A stretch of 64,000 nucleotides of DNA, from NCBI GenBank assembly GCA_039829955.1, contig CP140035.1, positions 1 through 64,000 of the forward strand, written 5' to 3'. Positions 47,481 through 58,318 of this stretch are shown in pieces (the first letter of the stretch is position 1; every line of letters begins with the position of its first letter). Origin of the DNA: Buchnera aphidicola (Nurudea shiraii) (GTDB lineage Bacteria > Pseudomonadota > Gammaproteobacteria > Enterobacterales > Enterobacteriaceae). A model generated the notes under the pieces. That model did no database searches and had not been told where the DNA came from. It worked only from the letters and a program-made list of their open reading frames with translations. The position numbers and the translations under genes are program-made.

Positions 47481-48491
47481 TTAAAGAATATTATTTTTTC
47501 CGATAATATTAATTTCTTTTTCAAGAAAAATATTAAATTTTTCGTATACTTTTTTTTGTATTATTTTTGCCAAAATTAGTATGTTTTGAGAAGTACAATT
47601 ATATTCGTTTACGAGTATTAATGCTTGTTTATCGTGTACTTTAGCTCCTCCAATGCGATATCCCTTTAATTGACATTTTTCAATTAACCATCCTGCTGAA
47701 ATTTTTACATTTTCATTATTTTCAGGATAGTTAGGTACGTTTTTATATTTACATAAAAGTTTTTTAGCATGGCTTTTTTTAATGATTGGATTTTTAAAGA
47801 AACTTCCAGCGTGTCCTACATTTTTTAAATTAGGAAATTTTTTATTTCTAATTTTTTTTATAAAATTAAAAATTTCAAGTGCGGTGATATTTTTGTTATT
47901 AGTTTGTTGTAAACGTAGATGAATTACATTAGGAGACCATTTTTTTTTAAGTTTAATTCCTACAGATAAAATTATATAATTATGATCGTGTGTATTCTTA
48001 AAAATACTATTTCTGTATTCAAACATGCAATATTTTGATTGTATTTTTGTTATATTACAACTCGTTAAAGATAAAATTTCTACATAATCACATATATCTT
48101 TAAATTCTAATCCATATGCTCCTATGTTTTGAATTGGAGCTGCCCCTACTGTTCCAGGAATAAAGGCTAAGTTTTCTAACCCATAAATTCCTAATTTTAA
48201 TGTATATGTGACTAAGTTATGCCATTTTACTCCTCCTTTAGCATTTATTAACCAATATTCACGATTTTCTAAAATTTTTATTCCTGAAATTTTATTAATT
48301 GCTACAATCCCATTATAATTTTTAGAAAATAATGTGTTACTTCCTTCGCCTAATAATATAAAAGAAGACTTTTTTTTACACATGTTCCATGTTTTAATAA
48401 GAACACGTATGTTGCTTACTATAACTATCTTTTTCGCGTATACATCAATTTTAAATGTATGGAATTTTTTTAACGATTGATTTGCATGCAT
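47481..48491 (-). CDS. murB: UDP-N-acetylenolpyruvoylglucosamine reductase
   Basis: FAD enzyme making UDP-N-acetylmuramate for peptidoglycan. The product is 336 residues (E. coli 342). It has the FAD-binding LGEGSNTLFS and NIGAYGLEF segments, YRNSIFK with the active-site arginine, GSFFKNP with the catalytic serine, and a C-terminal glutamate in LEKEINIIG. The residue before AGSFFKNP is histidine rather than the usual asparagine. birA, which follows murB in E. coli, is absent. Convergent with coaA and divergent from metF. Confidence 0.95.
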   Translation of the reverse strand: MHANQSLKKFHTFKIDVYAKKIVIVSNIRVLIKTWNMCKKKSSFILLGEGSNTLFSKNYNGIVAINKISGIKILENREYWLINAKGGVKWHNLVTYTLKLGIYGLENLAFIPGTVGAAPIQNIGAYGLEFKDICDYVEILSLTSCNITKIQSKYCMFEYRNSIFKNTHDHNYIILSVGIKLKKKWSPNVIHLRLQQTNNKNITALEIFNFIKKIRNKKFPNLKNVGHAGSFFKNPIIKKSHAKKLLCKYKNVPNYPENNENVKISAGWLIEKCQLKGYRIGGAKVHDKQALILVNEYNCTSQNILILAKIIQKKVYEKFNIFLEKEINIIGKNNIL

Positions 48492-48685
48492 TTTTGAATT
48501 TTATTTTTAATCTTTTCGTGAAACGTTACAAGTTTAGTTTTATAACATCATTGTTGAAAGATATTAAATTAGTAATTTATAGTTTTATTCTAATAAAAAC
48601 GATATTTTATCTAGATTAAATCAATTAACTTCAAGATTTTAATAATATAAAAATTTCAATTTTCTATTTTGATAGGAATTATAAT

Positions 48686-49579
48686 ATGTATGTATGTGAC
48701 ATTCATTGTTATGAAGTATTGAATGAATACTTAGTTAATGTTCGTGAAAAAATTAACGTATCATTTGAATTATTTCCTCCTAAAGATTTAATATCACGAA
48801 AAAAATTGTTTAAAACAGTTAACAAATTAAAGTTATTACATCCAGTTTTTTTTTCAGTAACATGCGGAGCGTTTTTTGAAACAAGAAACAATACATATAA
48901 TATTGCAAATGAAATTAAAAATCAAACTAATATAGAAACTGTTCCTCATCTTACATGTTCTAATATGACTAAAGATGAATTAGTAGAAATTGCAAAAAAA
49001 TATTGGAATAGTGGTTTTCGTAGTATCTTAGCATTAAGAGGAGATTTTAAAAATTTTGAGAAAAAAACAGTGATGTATGCTGTTGATTTGATAAAAATAT
49101 TAAAATGTGTTGCTAATTTTAATATTTTAGTTGCTGCTTATCCAGAATTACATCCTGAGTCTCGTAGCGCTGAAGTTGATTTAATCAACTTAAAAAGAAA
49201 AATAGACGCTGGTGCTAACTGTGCTATTACTCAGTTTTTTTTTAGTACTACTCATTTTTTGAAGTTTAGAGATTTATGTGTACGAAGCGGAATTACTATA
49301 GATATTATTCCAGGTATTTTTCCTATTTTCAATTTTAAACAATTATGTAATTTTTCCAAGATGAGTAATGTAACAATTCCAACTTGGATTTATCATATGT
49401 TTAATGGATTAGAAAATGATCTCAAAAGAAGTGAAATTATTGGAACGAGCATAGCTATAGATATGGTCAAAGTACTTTATAAAGAAGGAATTAGAAATTT
49501 TCATTTTTATGCGTTAAATAAGTCAAATATGGTTATTTCTATATGCCATATTTTAGGAAAAAAACTTTGTTCTGTTTAA
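48686..49579 (+). CDS. metF: 5,10-methylenetetrahydrofolate reductase
   Basis: Makes 5-methyltetrahydrofolate, the methyl source for MetE. The product is 297 residues (E. coli 296). It aligns throughout: INVSFELFPP with the catalytic glutamate, APHLTC-like VPHLTCSN, LALRGDF with the conserved aspartate, AAYPELHPES, DAGANCAITQFFF and IPGIFPI. The two methionine genes are about 18 kb apart here. ATAGGAAT lies before the ATG. No MetJ box is apparent. Confidence 0.96.
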   Translation: MYVCDIHCYEVLNEYLVNVREKINVSFELFPPKDLISRKKLFKTVNKLKLLHPVFFSVTCGAFFETRNNTYNIANEIKNQTNIETVPHLTCSNMTKDELVEIAKKYWNSGFRSILALRGDFKNFEKKTVMYAVDLIKILKCVANFNILVAAYPELHPESRSAEVDLINLKRKIDAGANCAITQFFFSTTHFLKFRDLCVRSGITIDIIPGIFPIFNFKQLCNFSKMSNVTIPTWIYHMFNGLENDLKRSEIIGTSIAIDMVKVLYKEGIRNFHFYALNKSNMVISICHILGKKLCSV

Positions 49580-49911
49580 CGTTTTGTATAATTATATTTA
49601 TAAATTAATATTTATGTTGTTGATTTATTTTATTAACATATTGAAAGTTAATATATGGTATTTTATAAATACTAGATATAAAATTTTGGTTTAAATTTTT
49701 GTTTTAATACAAATATTAAAATTTTAATTTTTTAAAATATATGAAATATAACATTTTAAAAAATAAATTAATATTTGTATTATAGAATTATTAGTTTATA
49801 TATAAGATGTTTAAATATCTGAGTACTTATAAGAAGTATAGAATAATTATTTTTTATAAAAAGTCGTATGATTAAAACATACGTTATAATGCGCGATTTA
49901 TCAGGATCATC
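49580..49911. other. metF-argG spacer where argE/argC/argB would be expected
   Basis: About 330 AT-rich bases. In E. coli argE-argCBH is adjacent to ppc near metF, and in better preserved Buchnera arg genes lie in this interval. No frame resembling ArgE, ArgC or ArgB is present. Just before argG, CGTATG and CATACG (49865-49870, 49878-49883) form a small hairpin and TATAAT at 49885-49890 is a -10-like sequence; both are weak evidence. Confidence 0.5.
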
Positions 49912-51129
49912 ATGAAAAACAAAAAAGATTATAAAAAAGTTGTTGTAGCCTATTCAGGTGGGTTAGATACATCGGCTATTATTCCTTGGATTAAAGAGAA
50001 ATATAATTCAGATGTAATTGCATATGTTGCAGATGTTGGGCAATCTAAAAATGATTTATATGATATTGAAAAAAAAGCACTTCAATCTGGGGCATCTCAG
50101 TGTATGGTTATTGATTTAAAAGAAGATTTTGTAAGAAATTATATTTATCCTGTATTGAAAACTGGAGCATTGTATGAAGGAAATTATTTATTGGGAACTG
50201 CATTAGCTCGACCTATTATAGCTAAAAAACAAGTAGAAGTTGCACTAAAATTAGGTGCTGACGGTGTATGTCACGGTGCAACTGGGAAAGGAAATGATCA
50301 AGTACGATTTGAAACTACATATGCTGCATTAGCACCTCAATTAAAAGTTATTGCTCCTTGGAGAGAATGGGATTTACATTCACGTGAAGAATTACTCGTG
50401 TATTTAAAAGGAAAAAATATAAAAACAACTGCTACTATTGAAAAAATTTATAGTAGAGACGAAAATATATGGCATATTTCAACAGAAGGTGGAGTTCTTG
50501 AAGATCCATGGAATATGTGTAAGGAAGATTGTTGGGTTTGGACTGTAGATCCTAAAAATGCACCTGATAAACCTGAAATTATTTCTTTAACAATACAAAA
50601 CGGTTGTGTAGTAGCTGTGAACGGGGATTATCTTACTCCGTTTAAGTGTTTAAAAAAGCTAAATACAATAGGATCTCGGCATGGTATTGGACGTGTTGAC
50701 ATTGTAGAAAATCGATTAGTAGGTATGAAATCTCGAGGTTGTTATGAAACTCCGGGCGGAACAATCATGTTTAATGCTTTACGTTTTATTGAACAATTAG
50801 TATTAGATCGAGATAGTTTTAAATGGAGGCAAATTCTTGGACTAGAAATGTCATATGTAATTTACAATGGGAATTGGTTTAGTCCTATTCGAAAATCTAT
50901 TCAAGCATCAGCTGATATATTATCTTTAGAATTAAATGGAGAAGTAATATTAGAGTTATATAAAGGAACGATTACTCCTCTTCGAAAATATTCATCTAAT
51001 TCTCTATATTCCAAAGATTTTGTTACGTTTGGTTTAGATGATGTATACTGTCAATCTGATGCAAATGGTTTTATAAAAATTTTTTCTTTACCTTCTAGAA
51101 TACGAGCAATGAGAAAAAGTTCTCATTAA
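49912..51129 (+). CDS. argG: argininosuccinate synthase
   Basis: Condenses citrulline and aspartate using ATP, the penultimate arginine step. The product is 405 residues, of the common bacterial short type rather than the longer E. coli K-12 type. The ATP-binding [17 protein letters not shown] lies at residues 10-26, with [13 protein letters not shown] near residue 122. CAGGATC lies before the ATG. It is followed by argH in a small arginine unit while the ornithine-forming genes are missing nearby. Confidence 0.96.
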   Translation: MKNKKDYKKVVVAYSGGLDTSAIIPWIKEKYNSDVIAYVADVGQSKNDLYDIEKKALQSGASQCMVIDLKEDFVRNYIYPVLKTGALYEGNYLLGTALARPIIAKKQVEVALKLGADGVCHGATGKGNDQVRFETTYAALAPQLKVIAPWREWDLHSREELLVYLKGKNIKTTATIEKIYSRDENIWHISTEGGVLEDPWNMCKEDCWVWTVDPKNAPDKPEIISLTIQNGCVVAVNGDYLTPFKCLKKLNTIGSRHGIGRVDIVENRLVGMKSRGCYETPGGTIMFNALRFIEQLVLDRDSFKWRQILGLEMSYVIYNGNWFSPIRKSIQASADILSLELNGEVILELYKGTITPLRKYSSNSLYSKDFVTFGLDDVYCQSDANGFIKIFSLPSRIRAMRKSSH

Positions 51130-51207
51130 TTTAACTATACTCATTGTAATGAAGATTATGTTTTAAGAAAAATGATAATTTTTCATAGTTAACGGAGTAA
51201 ATATAAG

Positions 51208-52587
51208 ATGTTATGGGGAGGAAGATTTTTACGTGATTCTGATGCTTTTTTTAAACAATTTAATTCTTCTTTAAATGTTGATTATCAATTAGTAGAACAG
51301 GATATTTTTTCTTCTATAGCATGGTCTAAAGCGTTATTGAGTGTTGATGTATTAACAGTAGAAGAACAAAAAAGAATTGAAATTGCTTTAAACTCTTTGT
51401 GGGATTTAGTTAAAAACAGTCCTACTTGTATGTTAAAAAGTGATTCAGAAGATATACATAGTTGGGTAGAAAAAGAATTAATTAAAATTGTAGGAGAAAT
51501 TGGAAAGAAATTACATACAGGTCGTAGTAGGAACGATCAAGTAACTACTGATTTAAAGTTATGGTGTAAGTATAAGGTTAAAATTTTATTAAATCAAATT
51601 AAGAAATTCAAATTAGCATTAATTAAAAGTGCTGAAAAAAATCAAAGTATTATTATGCCTGGATATACGCATTTACAAAGAGCTCAACCTATTACTTTTT
51701 CTTTTTGGTGTTTAGCTTATATAGAAATGTTGGATCGAGATGAAGATCGTTTAGAAGACGTATTAAAAAGATTGAATGTTAGTCCATTAGGTTGTGGAGC
51801 TCTTTCTGGGACTACATGGAATATTGACCGAGACAAATTAGCTAAGGAAATGGGTTTTACCTCAGCTACTAAAAATAGTTTGGATAGTGTTTCAGATCGC
51901 GATTATATTATAGAATTAGCTTCAGTTGCATCTATAGGAATGATTCATTTATCAAGGTTTTCTGAAGATTTAATTTTTTTTAATTCTTCTGAATCTAAAT
52001 TTGTAACGTTTTCGGATGCGATTACTTCAGGTTCGTCTCTTATGCCTCAAAAAAAAAATCCAGATTCTTTAGAAATTATTAGATCTAAATCGGGAAGAGT
52101 AATTGGATTTTTGATTAGTATTTTAGTAATTTTAAAAGGTTTACCGTTATCTTATAATAAAGATATGCAAGAAGATAAAGAAGGATTATTTGACGCTTTA
52201 AAGACTTGGAGTAGATGTTTATTAATGTCTATTTTAGTTTTAGATAATTTAGAAGTTAATTATTCTACTTGTTTAAAAGCAGCAAACAAAGATTATTCTA
52301 ATTCTACTGAATTGGCTGATTATTTAGTAAAAAAAGGTGTAACGTTTCGTGATGCACATTACATAACAGGGAAAATAGTATTAGAAGCTATTCAAAATAA
52401 ACTTCCGTTAGAAAAGTTACATTTAAAAGTGTTAAAAAAACATTGTAATCTTATTGAATCTGATGTATATAAGCATTTGGAATTACGGGAAATTCTTAAC
52501 AAAAGAAATTCCAAAGGAGGAGTGTCTTTTAAGCAAGTTCAAAGATCTATTAAAGAGATAAAGAAAAAGTTAAACATAAAGTTGTAA
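51208..52587 (+). CDS. argH: argininosuccinate lyase
   Basis: Splits argininosuccinate into arginine and fumarate. The product is 459 residues (E. coli 457). It begins [12 protein letters not shown], has [14 protein letters not shown] and the superfamily signature [12 protein letters not shown] near residue 278 with the catalytic serine loop. ATG follows a CGGAG-like site. It sits 78 bases after argG and is probably cotranscribed. Confidence 0.97.
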   Translation: MLWGGRFLRDSDAFFKQFNSSLNVDYQLVEQDIFSSIAWSKALLSVDVLTVEEQKRIEIALNSLWDLVKNSPTCMLKSDSEDIHSWVEKELIKIVGEIGKKLHTGRSRNDQVTTDLKLWCKYKVKILLNQIKKFKLALIKSAEKNQSIIMPGYTHLQRAQPITFSFWCLAYIEMLDRDEDRLEDVLKRLNVSPLGCGALSGTTWNIDRDKLAKEMGFTSATKNSLDSVSDRDYIIELASVASIGMIHLSRFSEDLIFFNSSESKFVTFSDAITSGSSLMPQKKNPDSLEIIRSKSGRVIGFLISILVILKGLPLSYNKDMQEDKEGLFDALKTWSRCLLMSILVLDNLEVNYSTCLKAANKDYSNSTELADYLVKKGVTFRDAHYITGKIVLEAIQNKLPLEKLHLKVLKKHCNLIESDVYKHLELREILNKRNSKGGVSFKQVQRSIKEIKKKLNIKL

Positions 52588-53109
52588 TCATCTTTTTAAA
52601 ATCTTAATTATAAAATGTTATAATGTCTTAGTTGGAAAGTTAATATTTTATAAAAAAATTAAACAGTTTTTTAAAAACGTATTTAATATTATAAAATGTT
52701 TATGATATGTCGTAATTTGATAAATAATAAAATTTATGTTTTAAGAGTTTTATAATTAGTTTTGACATTATTACTTTAAATTTTATTATATATGTTATAA
52801 CTTGAGTTAACATTAAAATGTTTTAATAAAAATTTATTTTTAAATATATGTAAATGTAATATTTAACTGATTTTTGTTAATTTTAAAAGAATTAAAACAT
52901 TTATAAATTAAAATAGTGTACTATTTTTACAAAGTAAATTTTTAAAATAATAAAATAATGAGAAAATGTTATATTTATTAAAATGTTATGTACATTTATA
53001 TGTATTCTATATGTATATTATTACTACAAGTTAATATATCGTATATATAATACAAGAATTAAATTATTTTAATAACTGCATAATATATTTGTATTATTTG
53101 GAGAAAATT
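52588..53109. other. non-coding spacer between argH and cysE
   Basis: About 520 bases, nearly all A and T, with no frame resembling a known gene. In E. coli secB and gpsA precede cysE; neither is recognisable here. GGAG at 53100-53103 is the ribosome binding site assigned to cysE. Otherwise I see nothing in it. Confidence 0.5.
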
Positions 53110-53805
53110 TTGTTTGAAGAAGTTGAATTAATATGGAATCAAATTTTGTCTGAAGTTCAAATTCTTTGTGAGCGAGAAATTTTATTATTAGGGTTTTATC
53201 ATTCTTATATATTAAATCACAAAAATTTTGGTACAGCATTAAGCTATATGTTGTCTAACAAATTAGGAAATAAAGTTATTTCTGCTATTTTTTTAAGAGA
53301 TATAATACAACGAATATATGATGCTAATTTTGATATCATTTTTTCAGCGATAAAAGATATACAAGCAATACATGAAACAGATTTATCAGACACTTGTTAT
53401 GCTATTTCATTTTTGTATTCAAAAGAGTTTCATGCATTACAAGCATATCGTATAAGTAATTTTTTTTGGAATTCCGGTAGAAAAGAATTAGCTATATATT
53501 TTCAAAACTGTATTTCATTTGTATTTTCTATAGATATTCATCCTAAATCATTAATTGAAAATGGAATTGTATTAAGTCATACTTCTGGAATTGTTATTGG
53601 AAGAAAAGCAGAAATGGAGAATCGTTTTTCTAATCCAAAATTAACAAATTTTAAAAGAACTAAAATAATAAAAGACATTCTTTGTCCAAAAATTTATTCG
53701 GGAGTAACAATAGGGTCTGGAGTAATAATATTAGGTAATGTTGAAATAGGACCAAATGTAAGTATTAGTCCAGGAACAGTAGTGTTAACATCTATATATG
53801 TTTAA
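53110..53805 (+). CDS. cysE: serine acetyltransferase, active site degraded
   Basis: CysE acetylates serine for cysteine synthesis. There is no suitable ATG; a TTG at 53110 with GGAG six bases upstream gives 231 residues beginning FEEVELIWNQI, matching E. coli EELEIVWNNI. The N-terminal alpha domain is well kept (TALSYMLSNKLG, FHALQAYRIS) and so are DIHP and the histidine in LSHTSG. However, the acetyl-CoA/serine loop that reads GGTGK...DRHPKI in E. coli is KRTKI...DILCPKI at equal spacing, so the glycines and the active-site histidine are gone. The C-terminal tail after VVL, including GVPARIVG, is also missing (E. coli 273 residues). Probably inactive or changed in function. Confidence 0.85.
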   Translation: MFEEVELIWNQILSEVQILCEREILLLGFYHSYILNHKNFGTALSYMLSNKLGNKVISAIFLRDIIQRIYDANFDIIFSAIKDIQAIHETDLSDTCYAISFLYSKEFHALQAYRISNFFWNSGRKELAIYFQNCISFVFSIDIHPKSLIENGIVLSHTSGIVIGRKAEMENRFSNPKLTNFKRTKIIKDILCPKIYSGVTIGSGVIILGNVEIGPNVSISPGTVVLTSIYV

Positions 53806-53981
53806 TAATATAGTATAGTTTTATATATTTTTAAAAGTTAAATTTATTTAATATTGTAATAGTAATTTAAAATAAGTTCAATTAGATATAAAGTAGTTAT
53901 AATAGTTTTATTTTATATAATTTTTGAAATACAAAAATTTAAATAACGTTTAAAATATTAATACAAAAATGTTATTTTGAA

Positions 53982-54020
53982 CAAATTAAAGCTTCCTTTT
54001 CAATAGGAAGCTTTAATTTG
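53982..54020 (-). terminator. terminator of rpoD
   Basis: A perfect 16-bp stem, 53982-53997 with 54005-54020, containing AAAGCTTCCT/AGGAAGCTTT, and a 7-base loop. It begins 27 bases beyond the rpoD stop on the minus strand, in the convergent cysE-rpoD gap. T residues follow on both strands, so it may serve both transcripts. Confidence 0.75.
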
Positions 54021-54047
54021 ACTTAATTTTATAAAAATGTTGTTTAT

Positions 54048-55886
54048 TTAGTCATCTAAAAAACTACGAAGGATTTCCGATCTACTAGGATGTCGTAGTT
54101 TTCGTAAAGCTTTAGCCTCTATTTGACGTATTCTTTCACGAGTAACATCAAATTGCTTTCCGACTTCTTCTAAAGTATGATCTGTGTTCATATCTATTCC
54201 AAATCTCATTCGGAGTACTTTAGCTTCTCGAGCTGTTAATCCTGCTAAAACATTATGCGTAGCAGATCGTAAATTTTCTGAAGTAGCAGAATCTAAAGGC
54301 AATTCTAATGTAGTATCTTCTATAAAATCTCCTAAATGAGAATCATCGTCTTCTCCAACAGGAGTTTCCATTGATATTGGTTCTTTTGCTATTTTTAATA
54401 TTTTTCGTATTTTTTCTTCTGGAATTGACATATGTTCTGATAACTCTTCAGGTGTTGGTTCTCGACCTATTTTTTGTAATATTTGTCTAGAAATACGATT
54501 TAATTTGTTAATTGTTTCAATCATATGTACTGGTATTCTAATAGTTCTTGCTTGATCGGCAATAGAACGCGTGATTGCTTGCCTTATCCACCAAGTAGCA
54601 TATGTTGAAAATTTGTATCCTCTTCGATATTCAAATTTATCGACAGCTTTCATTAATCCTATGTTACCTTCTTGAATCAAATCTAAAAATTGAAGTCCTC
54701 TGTTTGTATATTTTTTTGCAATTGAAATAACTAATCTTAAATTAGCTTCTACCATTTCTTTTTTTGCTTTTTTTGCTTTTTGTTCCCCTATAGATATTTT
54801 TTTATTAATGTCTTTAATTTGTTTTATAGTAAGTCCTGTGGTTTTCTCAATTTTAATTAGTTCTTCTATAATAGAGTTTAGTTTTTCTTTAATTGTATTA
54901 AGCTTTTCAAACCATGGATATGTTTTATATTTAGATAATTTTTTCCATATTTTTTTAATTTTTATTGTAAGAAATTCTTCGAAAATTTTTTTAGGAATAG
55001 AACAGTTTTTTAAACACAATATTTTTATAATTTTTTCTTTCGTTTGAATTCGTTGCATCATGCGTTGCATGTTTTTAACTAAAAAATCGAATTGTTTGGG
55101 AGCTAGTCTGAATTGTTTAAAAATTTCTGATAAATTTTGAATTTCAATTATTGAATCATGATGATGTCTTTTTTTATTTTTTAGTACATTTTTAGTTTTT
55201 TTGTATTGATTTTTTAATTCATGAAACTTCTCCCGAGCTAATTCTGGATCGATTTGATTATTATTTTCGTTAGTATCATCTAAGCTATCATCATCATTAT
55301 TGTGAATATTTTCTTCTTCTGAAAAATTAGTTCCAATGTGATGTGAAATAGGCGAAAAAAATTCTTCTAAATTAGGATCAACAAATCCATTAATTAGGTC
55401 AGTTAGTTTAAGTTCTCCTAGTTCTACTCTCTGGTATTGTTTTAATAGATAAACAATTGATTTTGGGTATTCTGCTACAGAACATTGAACTTGATTAATT
55501 CCTTCTTCTATTCGTTTAGCTATATCGATTTCTCCTTCTCTAGTTAATAAATCTACCGTTCCCATTTCTCGCATATACATTCTTACGGGATCAGTAGTTC
55601 GTCCTAACTCAGAGTTTACATTAGATAATACTTGTGCAGCTGCTTCTACTGCATCTTCATCCGTATCTGTATGTCTTATTTCTTGTAGTATAAGATCATC
55701 AGAATCTGGTGCTTCTTCTACTACTTGAATACCCATATCATTGATCATTTGAATGATATCTTCTATTTGATCTGAATTAATTATATCATTTGGCAAGTGG
55801 TCGTGCACTTCAGTATAAGTTAGATATCCTTGTTCTTTTCCATGAGTAACTAGTAGTTTAAGTTGTAATTGTGGATTTTGCTCCAT
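54048..55886 (-). CDS. rpoD: RNA polymerase primary sigma factor (sigma-70)
   Basis: Main promoter-recognition factor. The product is 612 residues (E. coli 613). Region 1.1 is present at the N-terminus, region 1.2 has [11 protein letters not shown], then the non-conserved acidic insert, region 2 with [24 protein letters not shown] and [15 protein letters not shown], region 3, and region 4 with [20 protein letters not shown]. The insert is Asn/Lys-rich but full length. It completes the macromolecular synthesis set rpsU-dnaG-rpoD in E. coli order. Confidence 0.98.
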   Translation of the reverse strand: MEQNPQLQLKLLVTHGKEQGYLTYTEVHDHLPNDIINSDQIEDIIQMINDMGIQVVEEAPDSDDLILQEIRHTDTDEDAVEAAAQVLSNVNSELGRTTDPVRMYMREMGTVDLLTREGEIDIAKRIEEGINQVQCSVAEYPKSIVYLLKQYQRVELGELKLTDLINGFVDPNLEEFFSPISHHIGTNFSEEENIHNNDDDSLDDTNENNNQIDPELAREKFHELKNQYKKTKNVLKNKKRHHHDSIIEIQNLSEIFKQFRLAPKQFDFLVKNMQRMMQRIQTKEKIIKILCLKNCSIPKKIFEEFLTIKIKKIWKKLSKYKTYPWFEKLNTIKEKLNSIIEELIKIEKTTGLTIKQIKDINKKISIGEQKAKKAKKEMVEANLRLVISIAKKYTNRGLQFLDLIQEGNIGLMKAVDKFEYRRGYKFSTYATWWIRQAITRSIADQARTIRIPVHMIETINKLNRISRQILQKIGREPTPEELSEHMSIPEEKIRKILKIAKEPISMETPVGEDDDSHLGDFIEDTTLELPLDSATSENLRSATHNVLAGLTAREAKVLRMRFGIDMNTDHTLEEVGKQFDVTRERIRQIEAKALRKLRHPSRSEILRSFLDD

Positions 55887-56011
55887 AAGATGATATCCAT
55901 ATTTTATTAAGATAGAGAATATATTAATTATATCGAAAACAGATTTTTATATAAATATTTTCAAATTTTTTATAAATATTTCATATAGTATTTAATTTAA
56001 AAGTGGTTATT

Positions 56012-57781
56012 TTAGATTTTTGATTTTAATAAATCGCATTTTGTTAATTTCTTGTTAATTAACCATAATTCATATTTTTCGTGTTTTTCAAGTCCTGTTT
56101 TTCTTTCTTTGATAATTAGTTCATTTTTTTTATTTTCTAATGTTCTATTATAAAGGTTCTTTAATGAATCTAAGAAAACTCGATGTATTTGATTTTTTGA
56201 GATCATATGATTCCAGACAGATAATTGACTCAATTTTTTAAAGATTTTTGTATTCCTATACATTTCTAGAATTTGACCAGTGTTAGAATTAGGAAACATA
56301 ATACATTTTTTTACTAAATCTAAAAATATAATAGATCCTATTGAATTAAAACTTTTTAAAAACTTTGTTGATGGAATAGTATGTGCTAATTTCGGATTTT
56401 GTAGTAGAAGTACGACTAAAATACGTATAGTTATTTGTTGCGTTTTTTTTTGATTTTTATTTTCCTTAAAAAGTATCTGATGCGATTTTACAGTATGTAA
56501 TTTTTTTAAAATGTTTAAATCTGGAATACCTATTCTATTTCCTAACTTGTGAAGTAAATGTATTCGTGTAATTTTTCCTGGAATTTGATTTATTAGAGGA
56601 ATTGTTTTAGAACCTAAGTAAAAACGTTCATTTATTGAGCTTAGATCTATATTTTCAAATAGTTTTTTTAGCAAAAATTCTGATAATGTTGTAGCATTTT
56701 TTATGCGTTTTGCAAAATTTTCTTTTCCTTCTTTTCTTATAATTGTATCAGGATCTTCACCATGAGGTAAAAATATAAATTTAATATATTTTCCATCTTG
56801 AATATAAGGAAAAGTCATTTTTAAAGTTCTCCAAGCAGCTTTTTCTCCTGCAAGATCTCCATCATAGCAATATATAATAGTATCTGTAGTTCTAAATAGT
56901 AGTTGTATTTGATGATTTGTGATAGATGTTCCTAACACAGCAATTGAATAATTAATATTAAATTGATAGAGTGTTATGACATCTAAATATCCTTCGACTA
57001 CTAATATTTTTTTTGGTTTTGGATTGTGTTGTAAAATTTCGAACAAGCCATATATATTTCGACTTTTTTGAAATATTTCTGTTTCAGGAGAATTAATATA
57101 TTTAGGAGTACTTTTATTGATTGATCTTCCTCCAAACCCAATGACTTTTCCGTTTTTATTTCTAATTGGAAAAATTATTCTTTCTTGTAATCGATCATAT
57201 TTATATCCGTTTTTATTAATTAATAACATGCCTACATTAATTAGTTCTTGCAACTTAAAATTATTAGAGGTTATTATTTTTTTTATGCTATTTAACTTTT
57301 TAGTAGAAAATCCTATTTTAAAAAACTGAATCATAGATATACTAATTCCACGACTTTTTAAATATTTATATGCATATTGTTCTTTAAATATGTTTTTATG
57401 ATAGATATTAGATAAAGTTTCTGTTACGACATATAAATTATTACGTTTTTCGTGACTAAAAAAATTGGAAAGATATTTTTTTTTATATGGAATGCTTAGT
57501 CCGTTAATATTTGCTAGTTCTTCAATACTTTCTATAAACGTTAGTTTATCGTAATGTATAAGGAAGTCGATTGCGTTTCCGTGTACATTACATCCAAAAC
57601 AATAATAAAATTGTTTCTCACTGTTTACAGTAAAAGACGGTGTTTTTTCTTGATGAAAAGGGCAATGTGTATTGTAATTTTTTCCAATTTTTTTGAGAGG
57701 TATTCTAGTTTTTATTACATCAATAATATTAGTTTGATGTAATAATTCGTTAATAAAGTATTTTGGAATTATTCCTTTCAT
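56012..57781 (-). CDS. dnaG: DNA primase
   Basis: Makes RNA primers for replication with DnaB. The product is 589 residues (E. coli 581). The zinc finger has the Cys-His-Cys-Cys pattern CPFHQEKTPSF...YYCFGC (residues about 41-65). The catalytic core has FPIRNKNGKVIGFGGR, the TOPRIM VVEGYLDVITL and YDGDLAGEKAA. The C-terminal DnaB-binding region is strongly diverged and lysine-rich. It lies between rpsU and rpoD. Confidence 0.96.
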   Translation of the reverse strand: MKGIIPKYFINELLHQTNIIDVIKTRIPLKKIGKNYNTHCPFHQEKTPSFTVNSEKQFYYCFGCNVHGNAIDFLIHYDKLTFIESIEELANINGLSIPYKKKYLSNFFSHEKRNNLYVVTETLSNIYHKNIFKEQYAYKYLKSRGISISMIQFFKIGFSTKKLNSIKKIITSNNFKLQELINVGMLLINKNGYKYDRLQERIIFPIRNKNGKVIGFGGRSINKSTPKYINSPETEIFQKSRNIYGLFEILQHNPKPKKILVVEGYLDVITLYQFNINYSIAVLGTSITNHQIQLLFRTTDTIIYCYDGDLAGEKAAWRTLKMTFPYIQDGKYIKFIFLPHGEDPDTIIRKEGKENFAKRIKNATTLSEFLLKKLFENIDLSSINERFYLGSKTIPLINQIPGKITRIHLLHKLGNRIGIPDLNILKKLHTVKSHQILFKENKNQKKTQQITIRILVVLLLQNPKLAHTIPSTKFLKSFNSIGSIIFLDLVKKCIMFPNSNTGQILEMYRNTKIFKKLSQLSVWNHMISKNQIHRVFLDSLKNLYNRTLENKKNELIIKERKTGLEKHEKYELWLINKKLTKCDLLKSKI

Positions 57782-57861
57782 GCCATTTTAAGAGTATTAT
57801 ATTATGACCGAACTTAAATACAGTACGGTCGGTTAGTTAATTTATATTATGACAATTAAAA

Positions 57862-58077
57862 TTAATACATTCGAATTCTTTTTAGATTTTCTCTAGAAAG
57901 TTTTTTAGTTAAACGTTTAATTGCAGATGCTTTTGCTCGTTTCCGTTTAGTAGTAGGTTTTTCATAAAATTCTCTTCTTCTAATTTCTGATAAAATTCCA
58001 GCTTTTTCGCAAGATCTTTTAAATCTTCTTAAAGCTACATCAAAAGGCTCATTTTCGCGTATTTTAATTATTGGCAT
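57862..58077 (-). CDS. rpsU: 30S ribosomal protein S21
   Basis: Small basic protein needed by the 30S subunit for natural mRNA initiation. I chose the ATG at 58075-58077, which gives 71 residues beginning [20 protein letters not shown], identical in length and nearly in sequence to E. coli. The open frame extends 16 codons upstream, but those do not match the family. AGGAAC lies upstream of this ATG, in support. It begins the rpsU-dnaG-rpoD cluster. Confidence 0.96.
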   Translation of the reverse strand: MPIIKIRENEPFDVALRRFKRSCEKAGILSEIRRREFYEKPTTKRKRAKASAIKRLTKKLSRENLKRIRMY

Positions 58078-58318
58078 AATTATATAAGTTCCTTTATTAA
58101 ATTTTAAATTTTTAAATATATACAAAATAAAATTTGTTAAGAAGATATTAACATTATATTTAAAATTATATGTAAAGTATTATAATTATATGTTTTATAA
58201 AATAATTTAAATTAGTTTTAATTTATATTTATATTTTTTGAAAAATAAAATAGTAAAATATAATTAAATATAAAGTATATTAAGTTTTAAATATGAATAT
58301 ATTAAGGTAAAAATATAT

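Noticed and set aside
57806..57830. Possible terminator between rpsU and dnaG (GACCG with CGGTC)
   Set aside because: The location matches a known E. coli terminator, but the stem is only five pairs with a long loop and no U-run, so I do not list it.
58078..58125. Upstream ATG that would extend S21 by 16 residues
   Set aside because: S21 always begins MPxIKVRENE, which is encoded from 58077; an AGGAAC site supports that start.
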